Positions 47,040 through 58,600 of a stretch of DNA of 64,000 bases are shown piece by piece. The first letter of the stretch is position 1; every line of letters begins with the position of its first letter. The stretch covers positions 10,695,660 to 10,759,659 of the forward strand of contig NC_037263.1 in NCBI RefSeq assembly GCF_000002425.4, written 5' to 3'. The notes beneath the pieces are model-generated. The model worked only from the letters and a program-made list of their open reading frames with translations, was not told the origin of the DNA and ran no database searches. A program made the translations under genes and the position numbers. Origin of the DNA: Physcomitrium patens. Lineage: Eukaryota; Streptophyta; Bryopsida; Funariales; Funariaceae.

Positions 47040-49657
47040 AAGAAAAAATTATGGATGCTACTCTTAGCAAAAGTGAAAATAAATTTGTAACTTTTGCTGA
47101 TCTTCATGAGCTTATTAATACTCTAAGAATAAAAAATTTGTATATTTTCAATATAAATCATAGAAGTATTATTCCTTTTCTTGTGGAAGAAGTTCAAAGT
47201 TTGCAATAAGAAGTTATGGAATTAAAAGAAGCAAGTAGATTGACCTCACAACCAAATTTAAGGAGTTTTGCTTTTATAAGTATGGCGAGGAGAAGGATTA
47301 GTATGCCTAAGAAGTTTGATGGAATAAGATCAAAATTTTGAGGACTTTTGTAATAAGTTAAGGTCTATCTAAAGTTGCATTTCTTCTAGTACTTTGATGG
47401 ATTTATTGAAGTTGGATTCATAGATGCACTTCTATTAAGAAGTAATGTGTCTTGATTTACATCTTTAATGGAAAAGGTTTTACAACTCCTTTATGATTTG
47501 AATTCATTTTTAGAAGTATTTATGACTATATTTAGAGAAAGTGATAAAAAAAGAATAGTGGAGCTAAAGTTTTTATCTTTATAGCAAAGATCACAATCAA
47601 CCACCATATATACTGCTAAATTTCAAAAGCTTACTTACAACATGGGCTGAAATAACAAAGCCCTTATTAATCAATTTTGATTTGGATTGAAGGATTATGT
47701 CAAAGATTTGTTACTAACAATGTCAAAGAAAAAATCTTTAGAAGAATTTATTACACAAGTTATTATATGTAATAATTTTTTATTTGAAAGATATCAAGAA
47801 CAAAGACCTAGTTGGAGGAGAATAAATAAAATAATGATGACAGCTCCAAAGTTTTCAAAAATTCATTCATTAAAGCTAGAATTAATGCAAATTCATATAA
47901 TTTATTTTAAATCCCTCACAGAGTAAGAAAAAACTTGACAATGTTAAGAAGGCTTATGCTTATATTGTGGAGAAGCTAAATACACTATTCAACATTATCC
48001 AAAGGAACAACACAACTGCAAAATAATAAGCATGGTTGATAAAGAAGACAATGTATAAAAAAATAATTCAAACATGAATTTTTTGATAGTTGAATCTTAA
48101 AACTTATTAGTAAAGTAGAAATATATAAGTCTAATACATTCAAATTCTTATTGATAGATGCAAGCACTTTTATGTATATCGCAAAAGAAAGATTATCTTT
48201 TACTTTATATGTGACGTCTATTTTTATGGTGAAAAGATATCAAGTAGTATTCTCAGCCAATATCAAGATTTTCAGGATATTTTTGAAAAAAAGAATATAT
48301 ATATTTTATTAAATTATCATCTTTATGATTGTTCCATTAATCTTTATGAAAGAACTCAACTACCATTTTGACCAAACTATAGCCTATTTTGAAAATGAGT
48401 TGGTGGCACTCAAAGAATATATTCATAAGAACTTGGCTAAAAATCTCATATATCATTTAAAATCTCCAACCGGGACTCTTATCTTTTTTGTGAAGAAAAT
48501 AGATGGATCTCTATCAATGTATGTCAACTAATGAAGACTCAACAAGATCACCATCAAAAATAGGTATCTTCTACCTTTGATTTCAAGACTTTTTGATCAA
48601 TAGAATCAAGAAAAGATCTATACAAAAATAGATCTATAAAAAGTACATAATTTGGTATACATTAAAAAAAGATATGTATCAAAAAATATGTTTTGCACCA
48701 AGTATAGGCATATTGAATATAATGTCATGCATTTTGGAATTACAAATACACTGGTTGCTTTTTAACATCTAATAAATGATGTCTTTTATGAATTTCTTAA
48801 TAATTTTTTCATCTATTATTTGGACCACATTTTAATCTACTCTACAAATATAGAAAATTATGAAATTTATATTTGTCGTATGTTACAAAAACTTAGACAT
48901 GCAGGATTATATGCCAAGTTAGAAAAGTATATATTCCATACTATATAAGTTGACTTACTAGGATACATCATTTCCAATAAAAAACTAATGGTAGATCCAA
49001 AGAACGTTTAGATTATCATAGATTGAAAGATTCCAAAAATAGTAAAAAATATAAAATATTTTTTGGACTTTACTAATTATTATTAGATCTTCATTAAGAA
49101 TTTTTCTCAAGTTGTAGCTCCACTTATACGTTTGACTTATTAAGACAAATTTGAGGGGTGAAAAGAAGCCAAAGTATTGTTTGATGCTTTAAAAAAAGAA
49201 TTTATTTTTGCATCAATTTTATATTTTGTTGACTTTTCTACAACAATTTTTATGAAAACAGATGCATTAGACTTTGCCTTGGTATAGTATTATCATGGGA
49301 ATAGATGTCAAATTATATCCAATAGCTTTTTATTTTAGAAATTTTTTAATAGTCGAGATCAATTATGAGATCCATAACAAAGAGCTTCTTGTAATCATGG
49401 AGTCATTTCAAGAATAATATCATTATTTAGAAGGTACCTCAAGTCCAATCACCATGTATACAAATGACAAGAACCTCAAGTATTTCATGTCGGTGTATGT
49501 TTTAAATCATTACCAAGCTTATTGGAATATGTCTTTATGAAGATTTCATTTCAAGATCACTTATGAACTCGAAAAACAATAAGGTTTATTAAAAGTATTT
49601 TTTAATTATTTTTATCTTATACTAAAAAAAAGAGATGCAATTTTTGATCAACAAAGA
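47040..49657 (+). pseudogene. Ty3/gypsy gag-pol fossil, plus strand
   Basis: Gag begins near 47038 (MEEKIMDATLSK) and is followed by PKKFDGIRSKF and the frame at 47687-47926 (LKDYVKDLLLTMSKKKSLEE). The zinc knuckle near 47951-48003 reads CLYCGEAKYTIQHYPK, with tyrosines in place of the His and last Cys. Protease is suggested by LLIDAGAST. Reverse transcriptase starts at about 48325 (LNYHFDQTIAYFENELVALK; KNLIYHLKSPTGTLIFFVKK), its catalytic box reads YLDHILIYS instead of YLDD, and LGYIISNK and RNase H (TDALDFAL) follow. At least twenty in-frame stops are present. It ends at about 49657 in the spacer after RNase H, without integrase. Confidence 0.9.
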
Positions 49658-51480
49658 ATAGTTTGATATGACTTACAAGAGCGTACAAAGGCTTGAACAT
49701 CATGATCCAAATCTACCCAAAACCATATCCTTGAGATCTGTTCTAGGATCTTCTCTCATCCAAGATGTCCAGATATTGGAATGTCATGTCCTTCCAAAAG
49801 TATGCGCGTCCAAAATTTAGCATTGTTAGGTACATAAGTTTACTTCTTGAAATAGAACAAGCCATAATTAAGAGTGTCATCATGATATTATATATTGCAT
49901 ACATTTAGTTGATTACTAAGCATCTTAAAATAAATATTTTGTTGTATAGATTCCTTTCATTTTCTCTTTCGTTAGATTTCAAATGATATTATTAATGATA
50001 GCAAATTTTACCTTGTCTTTTGATTTGTCCTTCAAGTCTAGTCTCCTTGATAAACTGTCCGGCATCGTAAGTTATTGCCTTTGCTTGTACTTAAGCTAGA
50101 TATCAATAAGCTACAACTATTCTTTCCAACGATGATGTCGTAATTTTATATTTTTGAATACAAATCATGTAGTAAGGATTAATGGTCAATCCGAACAACC
50201 ACTAGCTTTTCCAATAGATAGTGTTGCCACATCTTTGTGGTGTATATAATTACTAATTACTCTCAATCATGTGTAAAGTAATTGCATTGTGTCCTTCTAA
50301 ACTTGCATGATTCATATGCCACAAATTGAAGGCCCCTACTAAAGTCTTGTTGAAGGGCAACTCAAATAGCAAAGTCAAAAGCATCAATGTCAAGTATGTA
50401 AGGAAGATTAGGATCATATGGTTGCAATATTCGAGTAGTAATGAGTGCCTCCTTCAACTTATCAAAGGTATTTTGCTTCTCGAGTTTTCATTTAAATGAA
50501 GCACCTTTCTCCAATAGGTTTCTCAATGAGGCAGCAATGTGAGTAAATTGCCAAATAAAATGGCAATACTATTCAGCAAGACCTAAGAACAAGCAAACTT
50601 CAGAAGCATCCTTGGGAGTTGGTCAATCCTTCACTGCTCTCATCTTATCTTGCTCTATATGCATATTTTTGAAGGACACCACATGCCTAAAAAAAGTGAC
50701 TTCCGACTTCCAAAGTTCACATTTTGATTACTTGCAATAAAAGCAATTATCTTACAGTTCACGTAAAACCTCTTGTAGGTGTTGCTAATGCTCTTTAGAA
50801 GTTTTATTATATACAAAGATATCATCAATGAAAACAACTACATATTTTTCTAAAAGGTCTCGAAACAATATGTTCATATGATTCATGAAAGAGGTTAGAG
50901 CATTGGTGAGGTCAAAGTATAAAATCAACCATTCAAAATATCCATAGTGCATACAAAATGCCATCTTTTCCAAATCCTCTCTTGTAATAGGAATTTTTCA
51001 ATAGTCGCTTTAAAGATCCAATTTATTAAAGGTAGTTGCACTTCAAAGTTAGTAAAAAAGATCATCCATGCATAGAAGTGGATATGCATTTTTAACAATC
51101 TACTTATTAAAACCTTGATAGAGGATGCAAAGATAAAGTCTACCATCTTTCTTAAGTGCAAAGAGTATAGGTGCTCTCCAAAGTGATGTACTTTTTCAAA
51201 TGAGGCCTTTTTCAAAGAATTTGTCTAAAATCTTTAGGAGCTCTTTAAATTCTTTTGATACTAGGTGATAAATTAGTTAACTTGCTAATTTGGCTCCAAG
51301 AAATAGTTCTATTTAAAAGAAAGCACCTTGATCAAGAAGTATGCCACTAGGTAGGTCAATTGGAAAGACATCTTGATATTCCCATATGAATTATTCTACT
51401 TGTTCTATTTCTTTGACTATCTTTCCCACCATTGACATGAAATTTGGAACCACCATATATATTGGTTACTCATGTTGTAG
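49658..51480 (-). pseudogene. Second Ty3/gypsy pol fossil, minus strand
   Basis: Reading leftwards: reverse transcriptase at about 51215-50785 (KMAFCMHYGYFEWLILYFDL; RDLLEKYVVVFIDDIFVYNK, catalytic DD intact), then connection and RNase H to about 49985 (ending PDSLSRRLDLKDKSKDK), then the start of integrase at about 49850-49660 (GHLG, DLDHDVQAFVRSCKSYQ; last Cys of the zinc domain lost). The fragment stops where the plus-strand gypsy fossil ends, so the two are tail to tail. Frames are broken many times. Its sequence differs from the plus-strand element, so this is another family. Confidence 0.88.
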
Positions 51481-51750
51481 TTGCTTCTTCATAAAGATTG
51501 TCTCTATAAGTAAGTCTTTGATTGTAAGTTATCTTTCTTCTTCACTTGATGTGGACTTGCGAAGAGTGACCTTGCGTCTTCTATTTTTAAAAGAAATGTA
51601 ATTTTTTATAGAGTCACAATCTATAAGTACTCGACATGATTGTCCTCTTAATAGTCCAGTTAGATGCACTAGTCAATTCTTTTTATAGTTATCTAAGGCT
51701 CTGCTATTTATCTCTAAGAGACAATAGCTACCTCCAAAACTAGCCCTCGG
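51481..51750 (-). pseudogene. Gypsy protease-region fragment, duplicate A
   Basis: On the minus strand it continues the pol fossil upstream into the protease/linker region (blocks like VDCDSI and NYISFK). It aligns by eye with 54630-54880 (shared wording GAGTCACAATC / GAGCCACAATC, GACAATAGCTACCTCCAAAA / GACAACATCTATCTCCAATA). Interrupted at its right edge by the insertion 51751-52960. Confidence 0.7.
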
Positions 51751-52960
51751 TGTCGTATTACGTACTTTCCTGCTCGAGAACGCATCGGGTGTCTGGCTGT
51801 AGAAGATAGTATGGAGATTCGCTAATATTCAAGCAGTCTATCGGTTTTTGACTGTTGGAATATAAACGATTGCAAGAATATATCGTAAATCTATACGGAT
51901 GTCCTTCGACTGCTTGCCAAAATCTTTTTTGCCCTAGCCGATAGGTCTCTAGACGTTACAGATAACCCCGAACAACTCAATCTGCTAATCTCCAATACCG
52001 CTTTATACTCACGACCTTGTATCCATTGATTGTCTTGTTAGATTAACCCAATAAATTTCATTCACTCCGCATACTCAATCCTATAGACATCCTTTTAATT
52101 CTTCAATCACAGACGTAATTTCGATTTTACAAAACAGTCAAGAGTAATCACACTCACTTCATTAAAACCCCGATTCACCAGTACAACACTTCGACTATTC
52201 AGCAATGATTACCTCAGTCTTTCCAAAACCCTATGAAGAAAAAAACCCCAATTCTCTGTCTTTTTTCCCCCTCTCGAAGCATGAAGCTAGCTCTCCGACC
52301 CTTCTAAACCCTTATTCTCTCTCCTTCATTTCTTAACCTATCCTCCCCTTTAACCCTAATTCTCCCCTCTTTCAAACTTTAGCCTCTGAATTTCTTCAAT
52401 CTTCCGTCTTGGATCCGGAATTGGCTCTGCCGTCAGAGCTTTCTCCTCCATTTTTACCTTTAAGAGATCCTTTTACCGAAAGGACGTTCCCGAAATGGCA
52501 TAAAAGATGGAACAGCCTAAAACAGAATCGGAGCCTCGTAATTGGGACCACATTGAGTCGCCCGACCAATTTAGGTCTCATATTGGCTAAGAGGCCCGTA
52601 GTAAGACCTGGATGTTCCCGTAATTGGACCGCATTGGGTTGTCCGACCAAGTTAGGTCTCATATTGGATAAGAAGCCCGTAATAGGACCTCGATTGGATG
52701 TCTTGAAATTAGATCTAATTGGTTCTTCGAACCAGGCTCACCCGTCGTTGAATTGGTCCTTTCTCTTTCTGTTGACTCTCGTTATTGGAATCAAACGGAG
52801 CATTTCAGTATGCCCTGGCTGACTGTAACGGGGTGACTGAATCTGCCCCTGAATATTGGCACTGGAATCGGTCATTGCTCCCAATATTCGAGGTAACTGA
52901 ACATTAATAAAAGTCCCATTTCTTTATATTTTCACGGTATATTCGTGTTACAACATGACA
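51751..52960 (+). mobile_element. Solo-LTR-like insertion, 1210 bp, with TCGG duplication
   Basis: Starts TGTCGTATTACG and ends CGTGTTACAACATGACA, i.e. TG...CA with imperfect inverted ends. It is flanked by TCGG (51747-51750 and 52961-52964). Base composition is richer in GC than the host fossil. The homologous gypsy duplicate at 54880 runs through the junction without it, which confirms insertion. Contains two 82-base tandem units (from 52537 and 52619) and an AATAAA shortly before the right end. No internal coding region or second LTR was found, so a solo LTR is the best reading. The 137-codon frame at 52409-52822 is probably not a gene. Confidence 0.65.
52537..52700 (+). repeat. 82-bp tandem repeat inside the LTR
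   Basis: Two units start CGTAATTGG(G) at 52537 and 52619, each containing CCGACCAA and TTAGGTCTCATATTGG, differing at about a dozen positions. Confidence 0.85.
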
Positions 52961-54629
52961 TCGGTTTCTTTACTAGGGAGCCCCATTTTCCTACTTTAAC
53001 TTATTATCAGCTTGATGAGTTTTTAGACTATGCATCTACCTTATCTTATTGGTTCTTGTACTTTGATGTTTTGAACAACCTTCAATCTGATGGCCTAATT
53101 CATAGTAATAGAAACACAATTTTTTTTATACCAATATTTGTTGTCTTTGTAGTGTCAATGATCTTTGTGAGGCATTAATTTTTATTTGTGTTGATTTTTG
53201 TGCCATAATATTAGATAGCAACATAGAATTTTGTGCTATAAGTCATGCTCTATAATTTTTGAAATCTATAGAATAGATCCTTTGTGCAATCCAAATTGCC
53301 TCTTCAAATGTTTGTGGATCCCTTAGTACTACCTCTCGTTAGACTCCATATTTCAAATCTTGTAAGAATTGATCCATCATCTCCGCCTCCAAAACACTAT
53401 CAATTTAGAGATATAGGAACTTGAATTGGAAGACACAATCTTACACTGACCTAGCTTGTGTAAGATTTACCAACTAATCATGTGCTATCTTTTTTCCATT
53501 GATGGGCCTAAATTGATTCCTAAATTTTGTCTCAAACTCCTTTCAATCACAAAATCTATCTTAAGCTGTATAGCTTTGAATTCAATGTCGCCACTTAATG
53601 GTTATTGTATCTTTTAAATAGCTAGTTGCATATATAATTCTTTTAGTGGTATTTGCTCCAGATAGTTATAAGTATTACCACATGTTGAAAAGCCATTGAC
53701 ATACATCTCTTTGTGTGGAAGTCGTAGAGTATGTAGTAGGCTTATTCAATTTCAACCTAACAAATGTTGACTCTCTTATCCTCAGGGCTTCTATTTGCCC
53801 TTACAAAGTAGTTATCTGGCCTAAGAGGTGTTGTATTGGAGCTTCCATCTGGGATTGCTTTGCCATATCTCCCATATTGTAATTTTTTTTACTAGACTCC
53901 ACAATTATAATACCTTTTTATTTCCTAATTGACTTCTTAAGAGTATCTTGTGATAACCTCAATACAATATCTAGTATAACCACAATAATTGATCTTAGAC
54001 TAAATGATGACTATTGATATACTACCAAAAGTAAACAATTTAACACTTACTCTGATATCAATGAAACATGACCAAACTATCTTTAAAATCCAAGATCCTT
54101 CTAATTTATAGCAACATGAAGCTTCATCACAAAATAGGACAAAATAAATCAGGAAAGAACTAAATAGAACTAAACAAAATAGGATATAAAAGATAAACTA
54201 AATAAATAGAAATAAAACAAAACTAAACTAAACAAAACTTTACTAAAAGAACTGGTCTGAAGCCATATTTAACTAGATGCCTCAAAAGGCCCTAGCCAAT
54301 CCTATTTATACCTTATTCTATCACCCTGGACTTTTTAGAATGTTCCTAGGTAGTAGACTCTACCTAGATAACCACCTTAAACTTCATTTTTATAAGGTTC
54401 CATGGTGGATCCTACCTAAATAATTGCCCTAAGCCTTTTCTAAAAGGTTCCATGATCGATCCTACTTAAATAACCATCCTAAACTCTTTCTAGAATGTTC
54501 TTTGATGGATCCTATGTGGTCTATTAACCTAACTCCAATTCTAAAAACTTCCATGGTTCTATCTATCTATACAATTATCTTATCGATATCTTATTAAAGT
54601 AGCTTTCACTCAACATCAAGGTTTCTTCT
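52961..54629 (-). pseudogene. Gypsy gag fragment, duplicate A
   Basis: Minus-strand gag region parallel to 54880-56830. Around 53080 the zinc knuckle reads CFYYYELGHQI with a tyrosine replacing the second Cys. The matrix-like region lies between about 53520 and 53900, and the leader to 54629 ends with the CTATTAACCTAACTCCAATTC wording shared with duplicate B. Wording is parallel throughout, with many substitutions and small indels. Confidence 0.75.
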
Positions 54630-56196
54630 TCACATCTCCCACTCAATACATTCTCTGAGTCATCTGTAAGGTATATTTTTCTTCTTTTAATTACCTTGAT
54701 TTTAATCTCAAGTCAATTGGTAATTTTATTTGAGATACAATTTGCTATAGAGCCACAATCCACAAGTACTTAATATGGCTCTCCTCTTAGTTGTCCTATT
54801 AGATATACCAATTGACTATTTTTATAGTTATTTGAGGCTATGTTATTTATCTCTGAAAGACAACATCTATCTCCAATATTGACCTTTTGTGCTTTTATTA
54901 AGGAGCCCCATTTCCTTGTTCTATCTTGTTATTAACTTGGTGAATCTCTAGACTAAGAATCTACTTTGATTTATTGGTGCTTGAATTTTGATATTTTAAA
55001 CAACTTCCAATCTGATGGCCTAGCTCCCCACAATAGAAGCATAATCCTTTCTATGATACTATTTGTTGTCATTGTGGTGTCAATAATCTTTGTAGGGCAT
55101 CAATTTCTACTGGCATTGATTTTTGTGCCATAGTATTAGATAGCAACATAAAACTTCGTACTATAAGTCATACTCCAAAATTTCTAAAATCTATAGAATT
55201 GACCTTTTTTATAATTGTAATTGCCTCTTCAAATGTTTGTGGATTCTTTAGTTCTACCTCTTACTAGATTCGACATTTCAATCCTTATAGAAATCAATTC
55301 ATCATCTTTGCCTTTAAAACATTATCAATTTAGAGATATAGGGACTTGAATTGAGAGACAAAATCTTGCACAAACCTAGATTGTGTAAGATTTACCAATT
55401 GATTGTATCTATCTTCTCTACATTGATGTACCAAAATTGATTCCTAAACTTGGTCTCAAATTCCTTTCAATTACAAAATCCACCTTGAACTCCATAGCTT
55501 TGAATTCAATGTTGCCATCAAATGGCTACCGCATTTTTTAAATAATTGGCTGCATATATAATTCTTTTAGTGGTATTTGTCCCAGATAGTTGGAAGTATT
55601 GTCACATGCTGAAGAGCTATTGGTATATATCTTCTTGCCTTGAAGTCTCAGAGTATGTACTAGGCTTACTCAATTTTAGTCTAGCAAATATTGGCTTCGT
55701 TATCCTAGAGGCTTCTATTTGCCTTTATAAGGTAGCTATTTGGCCTAGGAGGTGTATTATTTGAACCTCCATCTAAGATTGCTCTGTCATATCTCCCATG
55801 CTGCAACAACCTTATTCAACTCCACTATTATAATGCCTTCTCTCCTTCTAGCTAACTTCTTAAGATTAGCTCGAGATAACCTCAATACAGTATCTAGTGG
55901 AACCACAATAATTGACCTTGAACTAGATGGTGGCTATTGATATGCTACTAAAGAACTTAGAATTTTAATACTTGCTCATATATTAATGGAACAACATTGG
56001 ATTATCTCAAAAATCTAAGACCCTTTTAATCCACAACGACATAAATTTTATCACAATATAGAACAAAGTAGACAATAAAAGAAAATAGAAAAAAACTGAA
56101 GAAGAAGATGAAAAACCAAACTTTACTAAGACAAAGGGTCATAAGCCATATGTGATAAGATGTCGAAATGGCCTTATGTTAGGGACATATTCCTTA

Positions 56197-56387
56197 GAAC
56201 TTTCTAGAAAGAAGTTTCTAGAACCTTCTAGAAAACAAGCCTCTGGAACCTTCTAGAAGAGAAGCCTCTGGAACATTTTAGAGAGAAGTTTCTAAAAGCT
56301 TCTAGAAAGGAAGTCTCTGGAACCTTCTAGAAGAGAAGTTTCTAGAAGCTTCTAGAAAGGAATCCCCTGGAACTTTCTAGAAGCTTC
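56197..56387 (+). promoter_or_regulatory. Array of heat-shock elements
   Basis: TTCTAGAA occurs at 56202, 56216, 56226, 56251, 56300, 56325, 56340, 56350 and 56375. Several are extended with two-base spacing into GAA-nn-TTC-nn-GAA (56197-56209, 56246-56258, 56320-56332), TTC-nn-GAA-nn-TTC-nn-GAA (56216-56233, 56340-56357) or GAA-nn-TTC-nn-GAA-nn-TTC (56370-56387). This is the binding pattern of trimeric heat-shock factors. Confidence 0.85.
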
Positions 56388-56428
56388 CTAGTTAATAGAA
56401 GTAGCTCGAGAAGCTTCTTAAGTAGGAG

Positions 56429-56436
56429 TATATATA
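56429..56436 (+). promoter_or_regulatory. TATA box of the HSE-bearing LTR
   Basis: TATATATA within GGAGTATATATAGGG, about 40 bases after the last heat-shock half-site and about 160 bases before the LTR end. Position fits a U3 core promoter for plus-strand transcription. Confidence 0.7.
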
Positions 56437-56830
56437 GGGATTGAGGCTGAAGAGTTCTTCAGTCTCGACAACACATCTCTTGGAGTTCTAGCTCAGCTTT
56501 CTGGTATTGTTCTTGTACTCATCTGTTTAATCTAGTTCTATCACTTCTTCTTGAACTTCTTGTTATATTTCAAGTCTGTATTTTGTGTCCGTGACACCTT
56601 AGCTTACCCTTTTTATATTTTATCCAATCAACTTAGATTTTTTTTAGAATATTCTTATTGAAAGATTCTATCTAAATAATTACCTTAAGATCTTTTTAGA
56701 ATGTTCTATGGTGGATTCTATATAGTCTATTAACCTAGCTTCAATTCTAAAAACTTCTACAAAATTTTCAAACATGGTTCCAACTATCTATCCCTATGCA
56801 TTAACAATAGAAATATCTTATCTATATTCC

Positions 56831-58600
56831 TTTACAGAATCATTGGAAGAAATTTTTGATTTAAACTTTATTTTTATTTTGACTATAATTTGGTTTGTAC
56901 TTGACATCTTTACACCTTTTTATTTTATACTTTGATTTTTCTTTTTTCTTATATTCCTACCATTTTTGCTTTAGTTATATCTAAGATATCTGATCTACTT
57001 AATAGAAATTGACTTTGTAAATATTTTATCTTATTTTGAAGATAAAAAGAACTTTGAGAGTATTTATGGTAAATATAGCATCACCATAATTAGTAATTAT
57101 CTAAAGATAAAGACAAAAAGCTTGATTATGCTCAAATATATAATCAAAAATCTAAGCAATTAATGACTTAATCTTGAATATAAGACTATAAGATGCCATC
57201 TTTAAACTCATAAGAAGAAACTTATTAAACTCTTCAAAAACTTGTAGAAGATTGGCTATAGTATTACTAAGATTGAAAATAATAAGAGAGTGTATATTAT
57301 TGAGCAAAAATTCAACAAAGTATAAGCTATTTCAAGAGGATGAAAAAATTATTTTAAGAAGATACAACCATAAAGCCAATACAAGTTTTGGACTCCTTGG
57401 TTTCTTTTGGCAATGTGATTGGCTTACTTGAAGAGCTTCAAGAATCCAACAACAATGAATTTGAAGTGGAAGATAGGAATTTAAAGTTCTCTTATACTAA
57501 ATATTTTTTAAGATACTTGTATAATAAAAGTATTATTATAGATAGTAGAGTTGTGGAAAGAATCAAGGTAGCAAAAGTGATAAGCAATGACTTATTAGTC
57601 ATTGTTGTAAACAACCTTAAAAGATATCAAGTATTTTTACTTGCAATTAAAGTAAATAGCAACATTGATAATTGCTTTCTGGCGAAGAGATAAAGTTATT
57701 TCATCTACAAAGTCAACACAACTTAAAAAGCCTTCTATTTCTATTATCTTTGAGATTTCCTTTCTTCTCTTAGTATCCAACCAATATATACCAATACATT
57801 AAAATAAATTATCATAGAGTATTTGGAGGTATTCAATATGGAAGTTTGTAAAAGACTTATATTGTCATAAAAAACTAGTGCATAAATAAAGATATTGTAA
57901 TATTAGCTTTATGGTTTATTTTCTATCTACTTTTAAAATGCTGATTTTCCACAAATATTATCTAAAATCACTAAATTTTAATTTAAACTACATCAGTACA
58001 TATGTGAACTAGTAATTTATTATAATATAAAATCAACATCGTTTATCCAATGTGATTTAAAAGAAAATAATTGAATAGATTGGCAAAACTATATCATTGA
58101 ATATTTGTTATACTTGTACATCAGAAAATATCTATATTTACGAAAACATATTTCAAGAATGAAATATTAAAATAATTATTTTTACAATATGTTTAAAAAT
58201 GATGGTTAAATAGAACAATAAAAAACATGTTTATGCATTGTCTGTGCTGGAATGTCAGCTATGATTGTAATGATTGGATATACCTAACAGCATCAATCGT
58301 ATTTTAATATAAAAGTTACAACTAAAGATAAATATTGTGTGAATATTTAACTGGAATTAGAATTGTGAAGTATTTTAGGAATTCTAATCTAAGGGTGCTC
58401 CTTCAAACTATGTATCAGACAAATTACTACTTCAATGCCATGCATCTGTGGTGCTAATGGAATGCATAGGTAATTTAGGCTCATGCAACAAGAACTGTTT
58501 GTTTCCAGGTTTTGTTAGCACAAAACGGAATATTAAATATTATTATGAATTAAACAGAATAGTGCTAATCGAGTCATAAAACACTACATACTAGTGTAGA
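56831..58600. other. AT-rich region with one unplaced ORF
   Basis: Mostly AT-rich. Between about 57000 and 57690 sense-like segments occur on the plus strand, including a 101-codon frame at 57388-57693 (FGNVIGLLEELQESNNNEFE; KVAKVISNDLLVIVVNNLKR). I recognise no family; it could be a decayed protein of viral or transposon origin or chance. Confidence 0.35.

Larger units (their letters stand above)
56172..56601 (+). mobile_element. Solo LTR with heat-shock-element array
   Basis: LTR 56177-56596 (420 bp) starts TGTTAGGGACATA and ends TGTGTCCGTGACA; the ends form an inverted repeat with three mismatches in 13. A perfect CCTTA duplication flanks it (56172-56176 and 56597-56601). The duplicate-A gypsy copy shows the same host site uninterrupted (GGCCCTAGCC at about 54289). 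The left half carries nine TTCTAGAA blocks and a TATA box follows, the order expected of a U3 promoter. No internal region or partner LTR lies in the window. Confidence 0.88.
54630..56830 (-). pseudogene. Gypsy protease-gag fragment, duplicate B
   Basis: The same minus-strand unit as duplicate A, in direct tandem. Protease-like block at 54630-54880, a gag zinc knuckle near 55000-55050 (CFYCGELGHQIGSC, all four ligands present), and the conserved gag region at about 55450-55700 (RIIYAANYLKNAVAIWWQH; KEFETKFRNQFW). Leader wording runs to about 56830. Many stops. It is split by the LTR at 56177-56596. Confidence 0.78.

Noticed and set aside
52409..52822. 137-codon frame
   Set aside because: It spans the 82-bp tandem units inside the LTR-like insertion and gives a repetitive product without family motifs.
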